Of a stretch of 12,023 nt of DNA, positions 1 to 7,238 are shown one piece after another. Origin of the DNA: CAZQBY01 sp964540655. GTDB lineage: Archaea > Altiarchaeota > Altiarchaeia > JAFGQM01. Under the pieces are notes generated by a model that saw only the letters and a program-made list of their open reading frames with translations, was not told the DNA's origin and did not search any database. The translations under genes and the position numbers were made by a program. The stretch lies in assembly GCA_964540655.1 (NCBI GenBank), contig CAZINR010000041.1, forward strand, positions 1 to 12,023, read 5' to 3'. Within the stretch, counting starts at the first letter, position 1. Each line of letters starts with the position of its first letter.

Positions 1-2
1 AC

Positions 3-992
3 ACTGGGGGCGAGCCGCCCGTCCAGGACGAGCCTCCCGAAGAGGAGCCGATGCCTGACCTGGATGTGCGCTCTTTTGACTTGGGTGCCGAAAGGATATT
101 CGCTGGCGAGACCCTGACCGCGACCGCGACAGTCAGGAACCGAGGGGATGTCAATGTCACCAACGTGTCAATATCCCTGATGGTCGGCAGCTCGGTTGTA
201 GGAACAAAGGTTCTGGATATGGCCATAGATGAGAACCTGGAACTGCAGTTCAACTGGACGCCCGATAACGAACAGGTTGGCGAGCAGACTTTGAGGGTCG
301 TCTTGGACCCGGACGGCGAACTGGAAGAATCAAACGAGAACAACAACGAAGAGGAAGATGAGATAGAGGTTGAGGAGAAAGTGGTCGAGGACATCTCCGA
401 CCAGTTCGAGCTCCAGAGCACCGCCAATTTCAACATCCACTGGTACTCCGACAAGTTCAAGGTCCCGCCACAGGGGGGTGAGGACTACACCTATTTCGAA
501 CTGACTAGAGTCGACACCGAAACCTATTATCTCGACTTGGTCGTGCCGGGATTCAGGGCCACCAAGAGCAACCAGATATACGGCATTGAAATACCTGACC
601 CGAGCGATTCCGGTTGGAACGGCAGGCGCTGCATCAAAAGGACACTAGGCTCCGAGGACTGCATATGGAACGGCCCCCAGATAAAGATAACCCTGGACTT
701 CGACGGCAGCAGGCTGGTTGCCGAAGATGCGGCCGGGCAGGAGTCCAGAGCCACGACCTCCGACAACGATATAGAGGAAATAACACTGCAGGGGATAAAG
801 ACGGCCCGATGGCCGGAGGAGAACTTCAGGACCTGGAAGGGATACAACGCCCCGGAGCCTGACTCGCTGATTCCCCTGGAGTTCTACGAGGTAGACGGCC
901 ACACCATTTACATCCACCCGATGAGGTGGAACCCGAGGCAGCTTAGGGCTGAAGTGACGACTTGGCTGAGGTTCAGGATAACCACAGACTAA
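3..992 (+). CDS. CARDB-domain surface protein, 5'-truncated by window edge
   Basis: The reading frame is open to the left edge, so the ATG at 51 is internal and the true start lies upstream. The visible 329 residues begin with a Pro/Glu-rich acidic linker (residues 1-16). A CARDB-type immunoglobulin-like domain follows at about residues 17-123, with the typical TATVRNRG strand, a FNWTP strand and an acidic Asn/Glu-rich end (EESNENNN). The last 200 residues look beta-rich, with two cysteines about 11 residues apart that could pair, and many aromatics; I recognise no family there. CARDB modules are usually found in exported archaeal and bacterial adhesion or surface proteins, and the NVTNVS stretch offers two N-glycosylation sequons. 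Location outside the cell is therefore inferred; no signal peptide or anchor is visible in this part. The gene converges on apgM and their stop codons overlap. Confidence 0.8.
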   Translation, partial: TGGEPPVQDEPPEEEPMPDLDVRSFDLGAERIFAGETLTATATVRNRGDVNVTNVSISLMVGSSVVGTKVLDMAIDENLELQFNWTPDNEQVGEQTLRVVLDPDGELEESNENNNEEEDEIEVEEKVVEDISDQFELQSTANFNIHWYSDKFKVPPQGGEDYTYFELTRVDTETYYLDLVVPGFRATKSNQIYGIEIPDPSDSGWNGRRCIKRTLGSEDCIWNGPQIKITLDFDGSRLVAEDAAGQESRATTSDNDIEEITLQGIKTARWPEENFRTWKGYNAPEPDSLIPLEFYEVDGHTIYIHPMRWNPRQLRAEVTTWLRFRITTD

Positions 993-2200
993 GCGCCATA
1001 CAACTTCGAGAAACCCATGTGGTTGGCGATTATTGGCATCAAATCCAACCCTCTTATTCTATGCAGACCGCCCTTTGCGCAGGAGCGCTCGCCGAATTTC
1101 TTGACATCATCGATGAGTATGCCCGGCCCCGCCATTGTCAGCGGGACGGGTTCATAGGAGTGCTTCTTGAGCTCGCATGGTGTGGTGTGGTCGGCGGTGG
1201 CGACAACCAGGCCGTCGAAATCCATCAGTCCCCCAATAGCCTTGTCCATCCTCTCTATCATCTTGACTTTGAGCTTCGGCTTCCCGTCCTCCGCGGCGGA
1301 GTCTGTGGGCTTCAGGTGGACGAAGACGAAATCGTAATCCTCTACTATCTCCATCGCCTTTTCGGTTGCTTTGCTGAAATCGGAATCGTATTTCTCGGTC
1401 GCTCCCGGCACGTCCACGAGATCCATGCCCAGGAAAGCTCCGACCCCCCTGTATAAGCCACTTGCTATACAGGCGCATCTTATGTGATACAGCTCCTCCA
1501 TAGTCGGAATCGGGACGTACTTCCCAGCGCTCCTGAACAGGAGGATGTTGGCGGGAAACTTGCCCTCTTTGACGCGCTTCTTGTTGGAATCCAGATCCTT
1601 GAGCTTTTCGTAGGAAATCTTCACCAGCTTGTTGAGGATATTGGCAGTCTTTCTGGCCTCCTTGGAATTGTCGAGAGGCTTGACCTTCTGGATTGGAAAA
1701 CCAGTCTTCTTGGAGTCGTTGCCCGTGACCTTGTCGCTGATGCCCTTGCCACGGAGAACGAGGGCGGCCCGGTACCACGCCCCCGGCTTGAGGATTATCT
1801 CCACGCCATCTATTTTCATGCCGCTGAGAACTTTGCACAACTCCTCGGTGCTCTCTATTCTCCCTGCCCGGCGGTCCTTGACCATCATGTTCTCATCAAC
1901 AGTCCCGGCATTGGCTCGGAAGGCGATGTCGCCGTGCTTAATGCGGACTCCCGCCCCACAGGCCTCGATAGGGCCTCTTCCGTGATAATGCTCGTGCGGA
2001 TCCAGACCGAAGAGCGAGAGGTGTGCGGTGTCGCTGCCAGGGGTTATGCCCGGGCCGACCGTGTCCATTATGCCGCTTATCCCTTTTTTGGCTAGCTTGT
2101 CCAGATTGGGCGTTTTGGCGTGTTCGAGCGGGGTCTTGCCCTTGAACTCCCTTATCGGCCTGTCTCCCAGACCGTCCATTATGACGAGGATGGCTTTCAT
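989..2200 (-). CDS. apgM: archaeal cofactor-independent phosphoglycerate mutase-like protein, altered metal site
   Basis: This alkaline-phosphatase-superfamily protein should interconvert 3- and 2-phosphoglycerate in glycolysis/gluconeogenesis in the cytosol. The start at 2200 gives 403 residues, the usual size, beginning MKAILVIMDGLGDRP, the standard N-terminus; an ATG at 2269 would add 23 residues unlike the family and lies inside ahcY. Visible motifs are metal-ligand D9, nucleophile region PGSDTAHLS (S56), DRRAGRI (109-115), ADH (D337/H338), HS (H347) and a C-terminal RIRGLDLMP. Odd points: the motif normally read D-x-A-G-H-D is TDSAAED here (299-305), so the metal-binding His is Glu304; the usual HR is YR (143-144) and RGAG is RSAG (223-226). 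The fold and family are certain; normal mutase activity is less so. COG3635 also contains proposed homoserine kinases, an alternative. It has no clear ribosome binding site and a TATA-like box upstream. Confidence 0.9.
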   Translation of the reverse strand: MKAILVIMDGLGDRPIREFKGKTPLEHAKTPNLDKLAKKGISGIMDTVGPGITPGSDTAHLSLFGLDPHEHYHGRGPIEACGAGVRIKHGDIAFRANAGTVDENMMVKDRRAGRIESTEELCKVLSGMKIDGVEIILKPGAWYRAALVLRGKGISDKVTGNDSKKTGFPIQKVKPLDNSKEARKTANILNKLVKISYEKLKDLDSNKKRVKEGKFPANILLFRSAGKYVPIPTMEELYHIRCACIASGLYRGVGAFLGMDLVDVPGATEKYDSDFSKATEKAMEIVEDYDFVFVHLKPTDSAAEDGKPKLKVKMIERMDKAIGGLMDFDGLVVATADHTTPCELKKHSYEPVPLTMAGPGILIDDVKKFGERSCAKGGLHRIRGLDLMPIIANHMGFSKLYGA

Positions 2201-2221
2201 CTCTAATTTAAGGGCGGTTCT

Positions 2222-2233
2222 GATAAAAATAAA
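2222..2233 (-). promoter_or_regulatory. TATA-like box before apgM
   Basis: The - strand reads TTTATTTTTATC, lying about 22-33 bases before the apgM ATG at 2200, in the 50-base gap after ahcY. No Shine-Dalgarno precedes the ATG (the sequence is AAATTAGAG), so a leaderless or near-leaderless transcript starting at the ATG is likely. This placement also favours the 2200 start over the upstream ATG at 2269. Confidence 0.6.
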
Positions 2234-2250
2234 TCTCACACAACCGGGAA

Positions 2251-3498
2251 TTATGTCCCTTCCTTCCACTCGCTCAGATATGCCTTCTGCTCCTTGGTGA
2301 GCTGGTCTATGTTTATTCCCAGACTCTTGAGTTTGAGCCTTGCGATGCTCCTGTCAATCGCATCCGGTATCCTGTAAACCTTCGGCTCCAGCTTGCCCTT
2401 GTTCTTGACCAGATACTCGGTCGCAAGGGCTTGGTTGGCAAATGACATATCCATTATCTCGGCCGGATGCCCCTGCCCTGCGACTAGGTTGACCAGCCTT
2501 CCGTCGGCCAGCAGGTAGAGCCTCTTACCGTTTATCTTGAATTCCTCGACGTCTCTTCTTATCTCCCGCTTCTTGCCCTTCTCGAGATATCCCTTCTCTA
2601 TCTCATTGTCGAAGTGTCCGGCGTTGGCCAGCATTGCGCCGTCCTTCATCAGCTTCATGTGCTCGCTTCGGATGACGTGCTTGTTTCCTGTGGCAGACAC
2701 GAATATGTCCCCGATGCCAGCCGCTTCCTCCAGATTCATGACGCGGAACCCGTCCATATGTGCCTCAAGGGCTTTTATCTCGTCGACTTCCGTCACAATG
2801 ACCTTGCATCCCATGCCTTTTGCTCGCATTGCGATGCCCTTCCCGCACCATCCGTAGCCGTTGACGACGAAGCTCTTGCCGGCGAGTATGAGGTTCGTGG
2901 CTGACAGAATCCCGTCGATGGTAGATTGCCCGGTCCCGTAGCGATTGTCGAACAGATGCTTTGTCAGGGCGTTGTTGACGTCCATCATCGGGTATTTCAG
3001 GATGCCCTCAGCCTCCATGGCTTTGAGCCTGTTTATCCCGGTAGTGGTCTCCTCGCATCCCCCTATGATGTTCTCGAGCAGCCCATGCTTGTCGGTGTGG
3101 ACCAGCGAGACCAGATCGCATCCGTCATCTATGGTTATATTGGGTTTGAAAGCGAGCGTTTTGTCCATATTGCAGTAGTACTCATCCGTGGTCTCCCCTC
3201 TCCAGCAGAAGACCCCTATTCCCCCCTCCTCGGCCAGCGCGGCCGCGGCATCATCCTGCGTGGTCAGCGGATTGCAGCCGGTTATGGCGACCTCGGCCCC
3301 CCCATCCCTCAAAGTCATGGCCAGCGCGCAGGTCTTCGGCTCGACATGAAGGGCCATAGCGACTCTTACCCCCTCCAAAGGTTTTTCCTTCTTGAACCTT
3401 TCCCGAATGAGTCCGAGCACCGGCATGTGCTCGCTCGCCCATTCTATTTTTAGCCTGCCCTTCTCCGCGAGCTCTGGGAACTTGACATCCGATTCCAT
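2251..3498 (-). CDS. ahcY: adenosylhomocysteinase family (S-adenosyl- or S-inosylhomocysteine hydrolase)
   Basis: This NAD-dependent enzyme splits the S-nucleosylhomocysteine left after methyl transfer, releasing homocysteine. It has 415 residues, the short archaeal/Thermotoga form. Catalytic and binding residues align with the human enzyme: H51, D125, E149-E150 (CEETTTG), K180, D184-N185, H295 (AGHFD) and H344 (GQGHP). The NAD-binding Rossmann motif is GYGWCGKG (214-221). The C-terminus stops at WKEGT, lacking the tail with Lys and Tyr that reaches the neighbouring subunit's NAD in the long form. Positions equivalent to human Thr57 and Glu59, near the adenine, are Glu53 and Lys55. Archaeal relatives such as MJ1388 of Methanocaldococcus hydrolyse S-inosylhomocysteine instead; the adjacent deaminase gene (4-base gap) makes that plausible here. 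A short AGGGA precedes the ATG, and a TTTAAG box sits inside the end of the deaminase gene. Confidence 0.95.
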   Translation of the reverse strand: MESDVKFPELAEKGRLKIEWASEHMPVLGLIRERFKKEKPLEGVRVAMALHVEPKTCALAMTLRDGGAEVAITGCNPLTTQDDAAAALAEEGGIGVFCWRGETTDEYYCNMDKTLAFKPNITIDDGCDLVSLVHTDKHGLLENIIGGCEETTTGINRLKAMEAEGILKYPMMDVNNALTKHLFDNRYGTGQSTIDGILSATNLILAGKSFVVNGYGWCGKGIAMRAKGMGCKVIVTEVDEIKALEAHMDGFRVMNLEEAAGIGDIFVSATGNKHVIRSEHMKLMKDGAMLANAGHFDNEIEKGYLEKGKKREIRRDVEEFKINGKRLYLLADGRLVNLVAGQGHPAEIMDMSFANQALATEYLVKNKGKLEPKVYRIPDAIDRSIARLKLKSLGINIDQLTKEQKAYLSEWKEGT

Positions 3499-3502
3499 TT
3501 CC

Positions 3503-4750
3503 CTAAGTTAGCCGGTCCATTATCTTAAACTCGCCCTCTACCTGATGGCCCAGCATCACCCTCCGGCCGTTTATTATGCTCGTGTCCACATCGCTGCCGC
3601 TCATGGAATAGACGATGTTGCTGACGATATCGTTCATCGGGAGCAAATTTGGCTTGTCCAGGTTTACCACTATGATGTCTGCCAGCTTGCCCTCCTCTAT
3701 CGAGCCTGCGTCTATGCCCAGCGCCCTTGCACCGTTGACCGTCGCCATGTCGAGCGCCCTCTGCGCCGGTATCAGTGTGGTGTCCCACTTCGCGTTCTTG
3801 TGCAAAAGCGCGGCCAGCTTCATCTCTTTGAACAAATCCAGGTTGTTGTTGGATGCGCAGCTGTCCGTGCCAAGAGTCACGTTGACTCCCCTCTCAAGCA
3901 GCTCCGGCACCGGACAAAGCCCGCCGCTCGCGAGTTTGAGGTTGGATGTGGGATTGTGCGAGGGACTCACACCCAGCTTTGCAAGGACGCCCATCTCCCT
4001 CTTGGTCAGCCAGACGCAGTGGGCTGCCGTCAGTCTATTGCTCAAGAAGCCCATTTCGTCTAACCACTCCACAGGCCTTTTCCCCTCGCGCTTGACATGG
4101 TCGTAGACTTCCTTCCTGGTTTCGGAGAGGTGGGTGTGGATGTTGACATCATATTTTTCAGCGAGATGCCTAGCGCGCGCATAGGTGTCCGCCGAAGTCA
4201 CATAGACTCCCTGGACCCCTACCTCCGGAGCGATTAGGTTCGACTTATCCTTCCATCGCTTGACGAAGGCCTCGCAGTTCTTCACAGGGTCGCCCTTCTG
4301 GGTGGTCTTGTCTTTGTCGAGCACCGCCCAGGCGAGGTTCGCGCGCAATCCCAGCTCTTTCGCCGCCTTGGCGATTTCGTCCTCCCAGTAATACAAATCA
4401 TTGAATGTTGTAGTGCCGAACTTTATCGACTCGAGACACCCGAGCAGTGCGCCCTCGTAGATATCCTTCTCAGTGAGCTTGGAGTCTATCTCGTGCGTCT
4501 TCTGGAGAAAATCCTCCAGCTTAATGTCGTCCGCCACGCCTCTGAGCTTCGTCATGGAGATGTGCGTGTGGGTGTTTATCAGCCCGGGCATCACAAGAGA
4601 GCGAGAGCAGTCTATGACCTCCTCCCCTTTCAGACCCTCCCCTATGCCGGTTATCCTGTTGCCCTCTACCAGGATATCCCTTTTCTCAAGAATACGCCTT
4701 TCAGAGTCCTGAGTGGCCAGGAACCTGCAGCCTTTAAGAAGCAATGACAT
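3503..4750 (-). CDS. mtaD/dadD: amidohydrolase: SAH/5'-methylthioadenosine (5'-deoxyadenosine) deaminase
   Basis: A cytosolic metal-dependent amidohydrolase that removes the 6-amino group of adenosyl compounds such as S-adenosylhomocysteine, 5'-methylthioadenosine and, in methanogens, 5'-deoxyadenosine. The 415 residues have the full family layout: an N-terminal beta-sandwich strand, the metal motif HTH (H61, H63) following MPGLINT, HTHLSE (H207 metal, E210 catalytic), AAHCVW (H244), SHNPTSNLKLASG (264-276) and GTD (D296), then the C-terminal LADIIVV strand typical of the fold. All expected metal and catalytic residues are present. It lies 31 bases after the two-VWA gene and 4 bases before ahcY, so its likeliest job is converting SAH to S-inosylhomocysteine for the next enzyme. 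No Shine-Dalgarno is seen, but a TATA-like box lies about 26 bases upstream. Which adenosyl substrate dominates cannot be read from sequence. Confidence 0.92.
   Translation of the reverse strand: MSLLLKGCRFLATQDSERRILEKRDILVEGNRITGIGEGLKGEEVIDCSRSLVMPGLINTHTHISMTKLRGVADDIKLEDFLQKTHEIDSKLTEKDIYEGALLGCLESIKFGTTTFNDLYYWEDEIAKAAKELGLRANLAWAVLDKDKTTQKGDPVKNCEAFVKRWKDKSNLIAPEVGVQGVYVTSADTYARARHLAEKYDVNIHTHLSETRKEVYDHVKREGKRPVEWLDEMGFLSNRLTAAHCVWLTKREMGVLAKLGVSPSHNPTSNLKLASGGLCPVPELLERGVNVTLGTDSCASNNNLDLFKEMKLAALLHKNAKWDTTLIPAQRALDMATVNGARALGIDAGSIEEGKLADIIVVNLDKPNLLPMNDIVSNIVYSMSGSDVDTSIINGRRVMLGHQVEGEFKIMDRLT
3522..3529 (-). promoter_or_regulatory. possible internal TATA-like box before ahcY
   Basis: The - strand reads TTTAAGAT within the last codons of the deaminase gene, centred about 27 bases before the ahcY ATG. 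The same GTTTAAG core occurs at the same distance before the deaminase itself. Because this sequence also codes for protein, it could be chance; the 4-base gap already explains co-transcription. Confidence 0.3.
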
Positions 4751-4771
4751 GGTTTAATTAGCCAAGAATAG

Positions 4772-4780
4772 GACTTAAAC
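4772..4780 (-). promoter_or_regulatory. possible TATA-like box before the deaminase gene
   Basis: The - strand reads GTTTAAGTC, centred about 26 bases before the ATG at 4750 and starting immediately after the stop of the two-VWA gene. The absence of a Shine-Dalgarno before this ATG (TAATTAAACC) fits a leaderless start. The box is a weaker match than the one before moxR. Confidence 0.4.
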
Positions 4781-4781
4781 G

Positions 4782-7238
4782 TTATTCTCCTCCCCTCCGG
4801 ATCTCGCTGACCCTTCTCACCACGACGTCCGCGAAGAATATCAGCAGCGCGGCCAGCGTGAACCAGAGCTGAAGGTTCGTCTTTTTTATCTTCACCCCCG
4901 TGGACTCCGATATGGTGTACCCGGTAACCTCGTTTATCAGCGCGTCTATGCTCTCGGCAGGATATACTCCGCCGTTGGTTATGTTGCCCATGGCAGTCAT
5001 CATATCCAGGTTGATGTTGAACCTCCCGTATTCCCGCGGATAGTTCACGGCCACCTCGCAAGAGCTCTCATCTGCAGATATTTGGACAAACCCTGGCGTG
5101 TCCGGTACAAAGGCCATATAATATCGCCGGTCGTCGATGCGGTTCAGCTCCCGGTTCTCACCATCCACGCTAAGCGCCGGATATTCTCGCTCCGAAGATA
5201 CGATTATGGGGGCCTCCTCCCCCACCCTGGCTTCACTGCACTCCATATGGAAAGCCCCCCTCTCTTCCGGGTCGCCGATTATCCAGTTGACTGTTGACGA
5301 TATTATCCTTGAGTTGCCCCCGGTATAAAGGCGATTGACCCATTCTCCGCCGTTGTCGACTGCCAGGCTAGCCACCCTGCCTAGCCCGAACCTCCATACC
5401 GCCAAGAGCGGCTTCAGGTCTCTGGTTGCCGCCAGGACCTGCGCGCTGGCCTTCCCGGACACCTTGTTGAAGCCGTCTATCGATACATTGATCGAGGTGA
5501 GGCCCTCCGTTATGAAGTGGTGGGTGTCTGTCAATATCATGGAGAATCTGCCTCCGTCCTCTTCTTCTCCATCCTCTAGGCCGCCGAAGAGTATCCTGAC
5601 CCTGTCCGTTTCTCGCGGCTCGAAGTAGACTCCGTTACCGCGCATGGCGAGGCCCCGCATAAAGGAGACATCTGTGTCGAAGCCCACGCCTATCGTGTGT
5701 GTGGTGAAATCGTCGTTGGCCATATGGCCGGCTTCCTCGAATACCTGGACGGGGTAATTCGTCACACCGTCGGATATCAGTATCACGTATCTTGAGCCCT
5801 GGACAGTCCTGAGCATATCTCTCGCCTTTATGAGGCCCTCGAGCACATAAGTCCCCCCGCCGAACTGCAGCCTAGCTATCTTCTCCTCCAGCTGGCCCGT
5901 GTCCCCAGTCTTCCTTATGCTTTGTATGACATAGGCGTTGGAATTGAAGGCGACCACCCCGACATGCGCTTTGTCCGCCAGGTCTCTGACCATCTTGACC
6001 GCTATCGCCTTCTCCACATCTATCTTGCTGTTGCCCGACATGGAAACCCCGGTGGAGCCGGATATGTCTATCAGGATTACTACGTTTATCTGCTCCCCCT
6101 TTCGGTCGGGAACTTCACTGGATTTAACGGGCAGGAGGCTCTCGAAGGCACTCTCGTAATAGCCGCCGTTGTTATAGGAGTGGTTCCCCCCGACGACTAG
6201 GAGCCCGCCCCCGTCGGCAAGGAACTCCCGTATCCTGTCCGTCGAGCCTATGGAATCGGACGGTTGGTCATCTAGGATTATCGCATCATATTCACCGATA
6301 TCGGAGGTGAGGCTTACCTCCACATCCACGTCGTACACCTCCCCCAAGACCTGGGACAGGGGCGACGATTCCGAAGAAGTCACCAGCAGTAACTTTGGTC
6401 TTTCCACCACCTCCACGACCTTGTTGAATATGTCATTCTGGGGAAACTCATCCGGGGAATCGGGGAATATTCTCGCCGTTATCCTATGGGGGCCCTTGGA
6501 ATTGAAGACGTGCTCGAACGGGAACTCTTTCCTGGGGGTGTTCTGCAATACGGGGGTGTCCAGAACCTTCTCCTCATCTATGAAGACTCTCAGAGTATAG
6601 CTCGCCTCGCCGCCTATGCCGCCTATGGACACCTTCCCCGCATACTCCGAATTGACAGGCGCCTTATCCGAGCCGCCGATATCCTCTACATATACCTCAC
6701 TCCCCTTCAGTTCCGGGACCACGGAGAAAATCCTGGCATTGGTCTCCGCCGCGAAAGCGGCCACGTCGAGGGCGTCCGCTCCACGGTTACTGTTGCCGTC
6801 GCTGGCAAGTATGACTACATTGTTCTTCAGGGATGAGCCCAGAATGCCCTGGTAGATTGCATCCCCCAATGCAGTATAATCCTGCGCGGAGAGGTTCCTC
6901 AGCTCCACCTTCGACACGCCGCCGGTGCCGGCCTCTATGGCGCTGGCTACTTCCCCGCCAGCAGAGCCGCCGTATATACGCATGCTCCCGGTGTGGTCGT
7001 CTATCACAAGTATCGAGGTAGTCTCCTGCATTATGCTCTCCTCCTTGGTGACGTGGGGCATCGCGAGCACCAGCAGCAGAACGGCCATCGCAGCAGAGCG
7101 CATGGCCATCAGGTGTAGATTCCCCCCCTTTCTCAAAACATCCCTGTTTACGAAAACGAACACGGCTATGGCGGGTATTATCAGCAGCAGGAAGACCGGG
7201 ATTTCAAAGGATATCCCCAAGAAGCTGACAATCATCAT
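4782..7238 (-). CDS. membrane protein with two VWA domains on a GATase-like scaffold
   Basis: The 818 residues read as: membrane segments at about 11-30 and 43-61; VWA domain 1 at about 73-175 with a near-complete metal (MIDAS) site, D81-x-T83-x-S85, T122 and D147; a beta-sandwich region (190-278); a glutamine-amidotransferase/ThuA-like Rossmann segment (281-370, with LADGGGLLVVGG); VWA domain 2 at about 384-555 with a canonical site DISGS (391-395), T463 and D490; a segment continuing the scaffold (570-660); a region with two cysteines (667, 727); and a last membrane helix at about 788-805 before a basic tail. The topology puts both VWA domains outside the membrane by analogy with BatA; this is inferred. 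Its start overlaps the BatA-like stop (ATGA) and has a strong GGAGG. It probably forms a membrane assembly with its neighbours and the MoxR ATPase; substrate unknown. Confidence 0.87.
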   Translation of the reverse strand: MMIVSFLGISFEIPVFLLLIIPAIAVFVFVNRDVLRKGGNLHLMAMRSAAMAVLLLVLAMPHVTKEESIMQETTSILVIDDHTGSMRIYGGSAGGEVASAIEAGTGGVSKVELRNLSAQDYTALGDAIYQGILGSSLKNNVVILASDGNSNRGADALDVAAFAAETNARIFSVVPELKGSEVYVEDIGGSDKAPVNSEYAGKVSIGGIGGEASYTLRVFIDEEKVLDTPVLQNTPRKEFPFEHVFNSKGPHRITARIFPDSPDEFPQNDIFNKVVEVVERPKLLLVTSSESSPLSQVLGEVYDVDVEVSLTSDIGEYDAIILDDQPSDSIGSTDRIREFLADGGGLLVVGGNHSYNNGGYYESAFESLLPVKSSEVPDRKGEQINVVILIDISGSTGVSMSGNSKIDVEKAIAVKMVRDLADKAHVGVVAFNSNAYVIQSIRKTGDTGQLEEKIARLQFGGGTYVLEGLIKARDMLRTVQGSRYVILISDGVTNYPVQVFEEAGHMANDDFTTHTIGVGFDTDVSFMRGLAMRGNGVYFEPRETDRVRILFGGLEDGEEEDGGRFSMILTDTHHFITEGLTSINVSIDGFNKVSGKASAQVLAATRDLKPLLAVWRFGLGRVASLAVDNGGEWVNRLYTGGNSRIISSTVNWIIGDPEERGAFHMECSEARVGEEAPIIVSSEREYPALSVDGENRELNRIDDRRYYMAFVPDTPGFVQISADESSCEVAVNYPREYGRFNINLDMMTAMGNITNGGVYPAESIDALINEVTGYTISESTGVKIKKTNLQLWFTLAALLIFFADVVVRRVSEIRRGGE

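Noticed and set aside
1152..1838. A 228-codon open frame on the - strand inside apgM.
   Set aside because: It is a frame shadow: Arg/Gln/Gly-rich translation with no family motif, entirely inside a clear gene.
2201..2269. An upstream ATG would extend apgM by 23 residues.
   Set aside because: The extension overlaps ahcY, is unlike the family and crosses the TATA-like box; MKAILVIMDG at 2200 is the standard N-terminus.
4782..7238. The first VWA domain of the large protein looked degenerate (DDHTGS).
   Set aside because: Read as D81-x-T83-x-S85 with T122 and D147, its metal site is nearly complete, with only a Ser-to-Thr change.
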